14,556 nt of DNA, from NCBI GenBank assembly GCA_964510345.1, contig CAZEBB010000040.1, positions 1 through 14,556 of the forward strand, written 5' to 3'. The first letter of the stretch is position 1. Each line of letters opens with the position of its first letter. Below are positions 1 through 5,691 of the stretch, in pieces. The position numbers and the translations under genes were made by a program. The notes beneath the pieces are model-generated. The model was given only the letters and a program-made list of their open reading frames with translations, was not told the origin of the DNA and searched no databases. This DNA is from JAAYQA01 sp964510345 (GTDB lineage Bacteria > Bacillota > Clostridia > Tissierellales > Peptoniphilaceae).

Positions 1-78
1 ACATAAACTGAAAGAAGTCACAAAATTTGATTAAATTGGAAAAGATTGGTGTATATTAATCTAAGGTGGTGGTAAATT

Positions 79-459
79 TTGAATCAATTAGGAGAAATGG
101 TTAAGGAATATCGGAATCTTCGAAATCTCTCTTTACGAGAATTCGCACGTGTTGCAGACATAAGCCATACCTATGTAGACAGTATCGAGCGAGGCATTGA
201 TTTTCAGTCTAAAAAGAAGCCAAGAGTTTCAAACGAGGTCATCCACAAACTTGGCAAAGCAATGGGGATTGATTCGGCAGAACTCTATCGTATAAGTATA
301 GCTGACCTTGAGGACGTCGTATATGAAGGCAAAGAAAACCTTATTCCGGGTCATGATCTCAAGGACTTTACTGAATATGAAATTAAGGAAGTACAGGAGT
401 TCATCGAGTTTATGCGGTTCAAGAGAGAAATGAGAAAACGGCAAGACCTTGATCGGTGA
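79..459 (+). CDS. XRE-family helix-turn-helix transcriptional regulator (126 aa)
   Basis: Small DNA-binding protein. Residues about 5-60 form a Cro/C1-type (XRE) helix-turn-helix; the segment LSLREFARVADISHTYVDS (17-35) reads as the turn plus recognition helix. The C-terminal part (about 95-126) is a charged, probably helical tail rich in E, K and R, with no metallopeptidase or ligand domain recognised. The start is a TTG codon at 79, chosen because AAGGTGGTGG at 63-72 lies at the right distance and the next in-frame Met is internal to the fold. The gene is clearly more AT-rich than the genes that follow, which could mean a different origin. No ImmA-type protease or phage gene follows it. Its target cannot be read from the window. 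Family assignment is firm; function beyond DNA binding is unknown. Confidence 0.85.
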   Translation: MNQLGEMVKEYRNLRNLSLREFARVADISHTYVDSIERGIDFQSKKKPRVSNEVIHKLGKAMGIDSAELYRISIADLEDVVYEGKENLIPGHDLKDFTEYEIKEVQEFIEFMRFKREMRKRQDLDR

Positions 460-466
460 GTTTCTG

Positions 467-544
467 ATGGAATTAAGAAAGTATATGCACTGGGTGAGTC
501 TTATAAGCTTATTTGTGTACGTGAACTTCTGCTTACTTAAGTAA
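467..544 (+). CDS. possible 25-aa hydrophobic peptide downstream of the XRE regulator
   Basis: A short reading frame begins 7 bases after the XRE stop. Its Shine-Dalgarno-like GGTGAG (455-460) overlaps that stop, with 6 bases to the ATG. The 25-residue product has a basic start (MELRKYMHW) followed by a hydrophobic stretch (VSLISLFVYVNFCLL) ending in Lys, so it could insert in the membrane or act as an exported or signalling peptide. The frame is too short for coding statistics to help and may be chance in AT-rich DNA. XRE-type regulators paired with small peptides are known, but no known peptide is recognised here. Confidence 0.22.
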   Translation: MELRKYMHWVSLISLFVYVNFCLLK

Positions 545-582
545 CTAACTCTAATCAGTCCGTCCATATTCAGACTCTTAAT

Positions 583-615
583 CAAAAAGAAGCCACCCCA
601 TCGGGATGACTTCTT
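583..615 (-). terminator. rho-independent terminator of the lyase / CoA-disulfide reductase unit
   Basis: Inverted repeat AAGAAG (587-592) / CTTCTT (610-615) with a G/C inner stem (CCC 597-599 with GGG 603-605) and two internal mismatches. Read on the minus strand it is followed by a run of five U (584-588). It starts 11 bases beyond the TAG stop of the minus-strand fusion gene. On the plus strand it is followed only by a weak pyrimidine tract, so any role for the XRE transcript is less certain. Confidence 0.75.
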
Positions 616-626
616 ACTCTCTTCTT

Positions 627-3062
627 CTAGATAAACAGGGACATGTCGGACTCTTCGGCATTGGCGATCATTGCAGCGGCGCCGGCGAGTTTGACGCCGG
701 GGAGCAGCTCGTCTTGGGTGATCCCCATGACGTCCATGCTCATGGAGCAGGCGAGCAGTTCGACGCCGTTCTTTTGCGCCTGTGCGATCAGGTCCTCTAA
801 GCTGTCGATATTTTTGTTGTTCATGACGGAGCGGATCATTTTCGCCCCCATACCGCCCATATTCATTTTGGACAGACCGAGCTTCCTAGAGCCGCGCGGC
901 ATCATCATACCGAACATCTTAGCGATAAACTCTTTGGGGGCACTGGACGGCTCGGGTTTTCTCAGGATGCTGAGTCCCCAGAAGGTGAAGAACATGCTGA
1001 CTTTTCGCCCCATCGCAGCGGATGCGTTGGCGATGATGAACGACGCGATCGCTTTATCTAGATCGCCCGAGAAGACGATGATGTTCTTATTGTCGCCGCT
1101 TTTGGGAGCTGCTTCTTGTGAGAGGGCTTCGCCCTTTTTTATTTTTGCCTTGGTGATCCCCTTCGCAGTTTCTAACCCTAAGAAGGTGTTGCCGGTGCGC
1201 TTGCAGTAGCCTTCTACGTCGGAGGCGAAGCCGGGGTCGCTGGTAGAGATCTCAACAACGCCGCCGGGCGCGATGGCTTTCATCGTCTCAGAAAGCTTCA
1301 CGATGGGGCCGGGACACTGGAGACCGCAGGCGTCGACGACGGTAACGGTTGCCGGCTCGGATGTGAGCGGAGCTGACGATGCGGTAGGAGCGGCTTGCGC
1401 AGGAGCCTGACGCTTCGCGAAAATAGAATTGTACAAATGATACCCGCCGGCTAAGATGGTTGCGTCAAAACCATTGGCTTCCAGCATGCGCGCAGTCGCA
1501 TAGGCCTTTAAGCCCATCTGGCAATTGAGCAGGATGGGTTTTTTCTTGTCTAATTCACCTAGTTGATCGCGAAGTTCGGTTTGCGGTATATTCACAAAGC
1601 CTTCAATTGCCCCATTTTCGTATTCGATCGGGCTGCGCACGTCGATCAACTGGTGAGTGCCGGCGTTTCGGATGTCTTCGACATCGTGCCAGTGGACTTG
1701 CTTTACTTTTTTTGTCACGAGGTTCTCGATCACGAAGCCGACCATATTGACCGGGTCTTTTGCCGAGCCAAATGGCGGGGCGTAGGCGAGTTCCAAATCC
1801 GCCAGATGTCTCGCGGTCATCTTCGCGCGAATCGCGGTCGCAATGACATCGATCCGCTTGTCGACGCCATCAAACCCTACAATTTGTGCCCCTAAGATAC
1901 GACCGTCCGCCGGATCAAACAAAGTCTTGATGGTCATATTCACCACGCCCGGATAATAGTTGGCGTGGTTTCCCACATACACAAAGGATTTGTCGTAAGT
2001 GAGCCCTAAGCGCTTCGCTGTTTTTTCGTTGACGCCGGTGGAAGCGACGGCCATGTCGAACACTTGTAGGATGGATGTCCCTTGTGTGCCGGTGTATTCA
2101 GACGGGATTCCATAAATATTGTCGGCGGCGATGCGCCCTTGTTTGTTGGCGGGGCCGGCTAAGGCCACATACCCCTTGGTTTCCGTGACCGGGTCCGTGA
2201 TCTCGATGGCATCACCCACGGCGTAGATATTCGGGTCGGAGGTGCGCATATGCGCATCGGTGACGATCGCACCGCGCTCGTTAAGTTCGATACCGGCTTC
2301 TTTGGCGATGCGCGTATCGGGGCGCACGCCGATCGCCATGATCAGCATATCGGCTGTGACGGACCCTTCGGTGAGTGTGACCTCGAGTGCGCTTCCTGTG
2401 TCTTTCATCTCTTTGACACCGTTACCGAGCTCAAGTTTTACGCCGTTTCGTTCCATATGACGATGGACCGACTGCGCCATATCCCAGTCGATCGGCGCAA
2501 GGATTTGGTCGAGCATTTCGACCAAAGTGACTTGAAGACCGGCGTGGGCCAGGTTTTCCGCCATCTCGACGCCGATAAACCCACCGCCCATCACGACGAC
2601 GGATTTCGGCTTTTCGCTCTCAATAAATTCTTTGATGCGGTAGGTGTCGGGAATGCTGCGCAGGGTGAACACGCGCTTGGAATCACTTCCCGGGATGGGC
2701 GGTTTGACGGGCTCCGCGCCCATGGATAACACCAGTGCATCGTAGGATTCTTCGTATTCTTCACCGGTTTTGACGCGCTTCACGCGCACGGTTTTCTTAT
2801 CTTTGTTGATCGACACGACCTCTTCAGAAACGCGCACGTCGATATTAAATTTTTCTTTAAAGTCGGACGGTTTTTGAACGGTGAGCGCCTCTTTGTCCTG
2901 AATGACGCCACCCACATAGTAGGGTAGTCCGCAATTCGCATACGAGACGTATTCGCCTCGTTCGAACATAATGATTTCTGCATTTTCATCGAGGCGTCGG
3001 AGTCTCGGTGCGGCCGAAGCACCGCCGGCGACTCCACCTACGATAAGTACTTTTTTTGACAT
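627..3062 (-). CDS. CoA-disulfide reductase / rhodanese / TusA / DsrE-like four-module fusion (811 aa)
   Basis: Cytoplasmic FAD-dependent persulfide/disulfide oxidoreductase fused to sulfur-carrier modules. Residues 1-450 are a CoA-disulfide-reductase-type flavoprotein. They contain the FAD-binding GGVAGGASAA (9-18), the single redox cysteine C44 in SYANCGLPYYVGG, a second nucleotide-binding GGGFIG (159-164), AVGDA (281-285) for FAD, and the C-terminal YAPPFGSAKDP (427-437). Residues 455-545 are a rhodanese domain with active-site C514 in NCQMGLKA. A linker rich in Ala, Pro and Ser (550-572) leads to a TusA/SirA domain (573-645) with C579 and C583 in CGLQCPGP. Residues 658-811 are a DsrE/DsrF/DrsH-like (DrsE_2-type) domain with C772 in LLACSMSMDVMGI. 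The start at 3062 is preferred over the upstream in-frame ATG at 3197 because AGGGGG lies just before it and the glycine-rich motif must be N-terminal. It lies 80 bases behind the lyase gene and is probably co-transcribed. CoADR-rhodanese enzymes reduce CoA persulfide or polysulfide; TusA and DsrE pass on persulfide sulfur. The actual substrate here is inferred, not shown. Confidence 0.9.
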   Translation of the reverse strand: MSKKVLIVGGVAGGASAAPRLRRLDENAEIIMFERGEYVSYANCGLPYYVGGVIQDKEALTVQKPSDFKEKFNIDVRVSEEVVSINKDKKTVRVKRVKTGEEYEESYDALVLSMGAEPVKPPIPGSDSKRVFTLRSIPDTYRIKEFIESEKPKSVVVMGGGFIGVEMAENLAHAGLQVTLVEMLDQILAPIDWDMAQSVHRHMERNGVKLELGNGVKEMKDTGSALEVTLTEGSVTADMLIMAIGVRPDTRIAKEAGIELNERGAIVTDAHMRTSDPNIYAVGDAIEITDPVTETKGYVALAGPANKQGRIAADNIYGIPSEYTGTQGTSILQVFDMAVASTGVNEKTAKRLGLTYDKSFVYVGNHANYYPGVVNMTIKTLFDPADGRILGAQIVGFDGVDKRIDVIATAIRAKMTARHLADLELAYAPPFGSAKDPVNMVGFVIENLVTKKVKQVHWHDVEDIRNAGTHQLIDVRSPIEYENGAIEGFVNIPQTELRDQLGELDKKKPILLNCQMGLKAYATARMLEANGFDATILAGGYHLYNSIFAKRQAPAQAAPTASSAPLTSEPATVTVVDACGLQCPGPIVKLSETMKAIAPGGVVEISTSDPGFASDVEGYCKRTGNTFLGLETAKGITKAKIKKGEALSQEAAPKSGDNKNIIVFSGDLDKAIASFIIANASAAMGRKVSMFFTFWGLSILRKPEPSSAPKEFIAKMFGMMMPRGSRKLGLSKMNMGGMGAKMIRSVMNNKNIDSLEDLIAQAQKNGVELLACSMSMDVMGITQDELLPGVKLAGAAAMIANAEESDMSLFI

Positions 3063-3095
3063 GAAAAATCCCCCTTTCGTCGGATTGTTGGCTTC

Positions 3096-3136
3096 ATCAT
3101 ACGACAAGGGGGAGAGGAGTTCAGTGACAAAGTCAC
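3096..3136 (-). promoter_or_regulatory. possible internal promoter and dyad upstream of the fusion gene
   Basis: The 80-base gap between the lyase stop and the fusion start holds a perfect dyad, GTGAC-AAA-GTCAC (3124-3136). About 20 bases nearer the gene on the minus strand is a TATGAT box (3096-3101). The hexamer 17 bases before that box matches the -35 consensus poorly, so a promoter here would need an activator. The dyad is loosely like sites of the CRP/FNR type but matches no consensus I can name with confidence. Confidence 0.25.
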
Positions 3137-3142
3137 ATAAGA

Positions 3143-4591
3143 TTATAAACTGTGCGGAAAATCGGCGCGGAATTTCTGCACCAGCGCATCCGGCCAATCG
3201 GAGGTCGGCGCTAAGCGACCAAAGAAGAATCGCATGATGGACGGTTCTTCTACAAAGCGAAGCCCGCCGATCATCTGACGATTGTCATGTAACCAGAGGA
3301 TGCGGTCTACGGCGTAGCGGATTTGCGACAAGGTGAACACGCGGCGGGGCATGGCCATGCGTACGAGCTCCATATTGGAAAGGGTTTCGTTGCCTTGGGC
3401 GTCGCGCGACTCGGACATGGTGCCTCGCTCCATACCGCGCGCTCCGCTGGCGATAAAGATCGCCGCAGCTAAGGCTCCGGACGGATACTGGTCTTGGGGC
3501 ACGTGGTCTAAGAAGCGCATCGCGTCGATATGGCAACCCAGTCCGCCGCCCGGCGTCACCACGGGGATCCCGTGCCGTTTGAGTTCTTTGACCATGTACG
3601 CGATAAACTGCGGGCCTTGGGAGATGACGTCTTCATCCATGGTCTCTTCTAAACCGATGACCATCGCTTCCATCTCGCGGACGGACATGCCGCCGTAGGT
3701 GAGGAATCCTTCAAAAAGCGTAACATATTCACGCATCGACCCGATAACTGCCTCGTTGTTGCTGCAAATCCCGCCCCCGCGGGAGAAGCTGAGCTTTCTC
3801 GCCGAGAAGTACACGACATCACATAAAGCGGAGATCTCTGCCGTAATCTCTTTGATACTGTTGTTTGCAAACTCCGCTTCTCTTTCCTTGATAAAGTGCA
3901 GGTTATCCTGCAGTAAGCTCGCATCCAGCACAAGGAGCACCCCGTAACGGTCGCAGATACTGCGCACCTCGCGTAGGTTTTCTATGGAGAACGGCTGTCC
4001 GCCGATCAGATTGGTGCCGGCTTCCATGCGAACAAACGCGATTTTCTCGGCGCCTTTTTCAGCGATCAGCGCGTCTAAAGCGGCGGTATCCATATTGCCT
4101 TTGAAGGGGTGATCGGAGTCGATCGCAAGGCCTGCTTCAGTGATGAGCTCGACAACTTCGCCGCCGTTGGCTTCGATATGTGATTTTGTCGTAGTGAAAT
4201 GGTAGTTCATCAGGACATACGTACCGGGTTTTACGAAGGCTCGGGAGAGGATGTTCTCACACGCGCGGCCTTGGTGAGCCGGCAGAAAGTACTTCTTTCC
4301 AAAGATCTCTTCGACTTTGTTCTGCAGGCGCGTGAAGGTTGCGCTTCCCGCATAGCTGTCATCCGCCTGCAACATGGCGGCCTGTTGGCGGTCACTCATC
4401 GCATTGACTCCGCTGTCGGTGAGCATGTCTAAGAACACATCCTGATTTTGGAGGAGAAACGTGTTATAGCCGGCTTCTTCCATCGCGCGTTTACGCTCTT
4501 CCACCGGGAGAAGCTCCAGCTTTTGTACAATACGGACTTTATGCATTTCTAACGGTACGCTGTTGCCACCGTACCAATCAATTTTTTTCAT
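3143..4591 (-). CDS. PLP-dependent beta-eliminating lyase, tyrosine phenol-lyase/tryptophanase family, divergent (482 aa)
   Basis: Fold-type I PLP enzyme of the beta-eliminating lyase family, which splits amino acids to pyruvate, ammonia and a leaving group (phenol, indole or a thiol). Length matches TPL/TnaA. By remembered alignment to Citrobacter TPL, these are conserved: Y80 (Y71), HQGR 106-109, the TTT region 133-135 (T124), N194 (N185), D223 (D214, holds the pyridine N), K266 (K257, Schiff base) and R411 (R404, substrate carboxylate). MERG 387-390 carries the Arg (R389) matching TPL R381 rather than the tryptophanase Ile, favouring a TPL-like group. Oddities: the Arg next to the PLP ring (R217 in TPL) is Leu226, and the usual SxKKD motif is SARKL (263-267), followed by a GGG. 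These changes make the substrate unsafe to call; a C-S lyase acting on cysteine is as plausible as TPL. The start is set by AGGAAG 8-9 bases upstream. It is first in a minus-strand unit with the sulfur-carrier fusion and divergent from tetR. Confidence 0.85.
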   Translation of the reverse strand: MKKIDWYGGNSVPLEMHKVRIVQKLELLPVEERKRAMEEAGYNTFLLQNQDVFLDMLTDSGVNAMSDRQQAAMLQADDSYAGSATFTRLQNKVEEIFGKKYFLPAHQGRACENILSRAFVKPGTYVLMNYHFTTTKSHIEANGGEVVELITEAGLAIDSDHPFKGNMDTAALDALIAEKGAEKIAFVRMEAGTNLIGGQPFSIENLREVRSICDRYGVLLVLDASLLQDNLHFIKEREAEFANNSIKEITAEISALCDVVYFSARKLSFSRGGGICSNNEAVIGSMREYVTLFEGFLTYGGMSVREMEAMVIGLEETMDEDVISQGPQFIAYMVKELKRHGIPVVTPGGGLGCHIDAMRFLDHVPQDQYPSGALAAAIFIASGARGMERGTMSESRDAQGNETLSNMELVRMAMPRRVFTLSQIRYAVDRILWLHDNRQMIGGLRFVEEPSIMRFFFGRLAPTSDWPDALVQKFRADFPHSL

Positions 4592-4612
4592 GGATCCACT
4601 TCCTTAGCTTAT

Positions 4613-4629
4613 GATACAGTAACAGTATC
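4613..4629. promoter_or_regulatory. 17-bp dyad, likely TetR operator
   Basis: GATAC-AGTAACA-GTATC is an inverted repeat with 5-bp perfect arms. It lies 21 bases upstream of the lyase start and overlaps the predicted lyase -10 box. A spaced dyad of this size between a TetR gene and a divergent gene is typical of TetR-family operators. The assignment to the adjacent regulator is inference. Confidence 0.6.
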
Positions 4630-4650
4630 GGATATCGCCAAGATTGTCAA
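4622..4650 (-). promoter_or_regulatory. sigma-A-type promoter of the lyase unit
   Basis: On the minus strand there is a perfect -35 TTGACA (4645-4650), a 17-base spacer and a weaker -10 TACTGT (4622-4627) that keeps the most important T, A and final T. The -10 lies within the 17-bp dyad at 4613-4629, so a protein bound there would block RNA polymerase. The resulting leader would be about 25 bases, and no leader peptide of the tnaC type is seen. Confidence 0.6.
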
Positions 4651-4707
4651 GAGATTGCGCAAGTCATGGAAAGGTTTAAACCGATGTGGTGCGAAAGCGA
4701 GAGCGCC

Positions 4708-4736
4708 ATGAAAACTGTACGCAATTGTTGTATAAT
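4708..4736 (+). promoter_or_regulatory. predicted promoter of the TetR gene
   Basis: A perfect -10 TATAAT (4731-4736) is preceded at 17 bases by ATGAAA (4708-4713), a 4 of 6 match to the -35. The start codon follows 37 bases later. A separate short palindrome, GGTTTAAACC, is at 4673-4682, between this promoter and the lyase promoter. Confidence 0.6.
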
Positions 4737-4772
4737 GAGTTAGTTATCAAACGCTGAAAGGAAGGGCATGCC

Positions 4773-5462
4773 ATGGAAAATTCTCTGCCGAAGGACTCTA
4801 CGACGGACCGCAAAAAGCAAATACAAAAGGCGAGGATGATTCACTACTTCCTCGATGCCGCCGTACAAATCATCGAAGAAGAGGGCATCGAGGCGGTCAC
4901 GATCCGCAAAGTTGCGGATATTGCCGGCTATAACAGCGCAACACTGTACAATTATTTTGACGACTTACAGCACTTGCTTTTCTTCGCTTCGATGACTTAT
5001 CTGCAAGAGTATATCGACGACTTGCCCAATTATATTAAGTATGTAAAAAACTCGGAAGAACTCTATTTAGAAGTTTGGAACTGCTTTATCGAGTACTCTT
5101 TCCTTCGTCACAAGATCTATTACACACTGTTTTTTGCTGATATCAAACACGACATGGATACCTATGTTTCCCAGTATTACGCGCTCTATCCGCTGGATGT
5201 AAAGAAGTTCCCCAAAGAAGTACGCGTGATGCTGCAGAACTCTTCCATCCGTAATCGCTCGAAAATCTTAATCGACTACTGTATCGAAGAAGGTTATGTC
5301 AAACCGCAAGCGGCTAATGCGATTCTGGACGTATCGACCGGCGTGTACGAGAATATGCTGTTGCAAGTGGAGAGGAATCGGCTGTCTCCGGGCGTCGCGA
5401 AAGAACTTTGCCGCGATTATATAAAGAAGATTTATCACCGATTTAAAGATATGACGAAATAA
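4773..5462 (+). CDS. TetR/AcrR-family transcriptional regulator (229 aa)
   Basis: DNA-binding repressor-type protein. After a basic N-terminal tail (RKKQ at 13-16), residues about 20-66 form the TetR helix-turn-helix: EEEGIEAVTIRKVADIAG, then NSATLYNYF. The C-terminal two thirds are helical, aromatic-rich and unlike any ligand-binding domain I can name, so the inducer is unknown. The start ATG is preceded by AAGGAAGGG (4758-4766). The gene is divergent from the lyase / CoA-disulfide reductase unit, and the dyad at 4613-4629 on that promoter is its most likely target. A clear terminator follows, so it is transcribed alone. It lies upstream of the betaine operon, but the terminator and a separate promoter argue against co-transcription. 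Confidence 0.9.
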   Translation: MENSLPKDSTTDRKKQIQKARMIHYFLDAAVQIIEEEGIEAVTIRKVADIAGYNSATLYNYFDDLQHLLFFASMTYLQEYIDDLPNYIKYVKNSEELYLEVWNCFIEYSFLRHKIYYTLFFADIKHDMDTYVSQYYALYPLDVKKFPKEVRVMLQNSSIRNRSKILIDYCIEEGYVKPQAANAILDVSTGVYENMLLQVERNRLSPGVAKELCRDYIKKIYHRFKDMTK

Positions 5463-5472
5463 GGAAGAGAGG

Positions 5473-5497
5473 AAAGACCCCACGCGGGTCTTTTTTT
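5473..5497 (+). terminator. rho-independent terminator of the TetR gene
   Basis: The stem AAAGACCC / GGGTCTTT with loop CACGC runs directly into a seven-T tract (5491-5497). It begins 11 bases after the TetR stop codon. Confidence 0.9.
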
Positions 5498-5559
5498 GTT
5501 GCCGTATTCGCACAAAAAAGGCGATAAGAAAATCGAATGTTCGTTTCTCGTATTACATC

Positions 5560-5588
5560 TTGCAATGAAAACGATTAGAGTTTATAAT
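5560..5588 (+). promoter_or_regulatory. promoter of the BCCT-grdI-grdH operon
   Basis: A -35 TTGCAA (5560-5565), 17-base spacer and perfect -10 TATAAT (5583-5588). Transcription would start near 5595, giving a leader of almost 100 bases. An imperfect dyad, CGAA-TG-TTCG (5534-5543), lies just upstream of the -35. No sigma-54 -24/-12 element is visible. Confidence 0.65.
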
Positions 5589-5604
5589 GAATCAAAGTTA
5601 CAAG

Positions 5605-5618
5605 ATAATCATGATTAT
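5605..5618. promoter_or_regulatory. 14-bp perfect palindrome in the betaine operon leader
   Basis: ATAATCATGATTAT is a perfect palindrome about 10 bases downstream of the predicted transcription start of the BCCT operon. This is a position suited to a repressor. Being AT-rich it could arise by chance, and no known regulator is matched. Confidence 0.35.
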
Positions 5619-5691
5619 ATTTAGAACAAGATTACCGAACCAAGTCTTGGCCGGACTTAAAGTCGGTACAACTGAAGAAGGCAGGTGTTCG

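Noticed and set aside
3063..3197. Longer N-terminus of the CoA-disulfide reductase fusion, from ATG at 3197
   Set aside because: It adds 45 residues ahead of the FAD-binding motif that should be N-terminal, overlaps the lyase end, and lacks the strong ribosome site found before 3062.
3143..4591. Firm call of tryptophanase (tnaA) or tyrosine phenol-lyase
   Set aside because: TPL-type R389 argues against tryptophanase, while Leu226 and SARKL depart from both. No tnaC-like leader peptide is seen upstream.
5587..5691. BCCT start at ATG 5587
   Set aside because: This ATG overlaps the predicted -10 box and has no ribosome site; 5692 has one and begins the protein with the usual short hydrophilic head.
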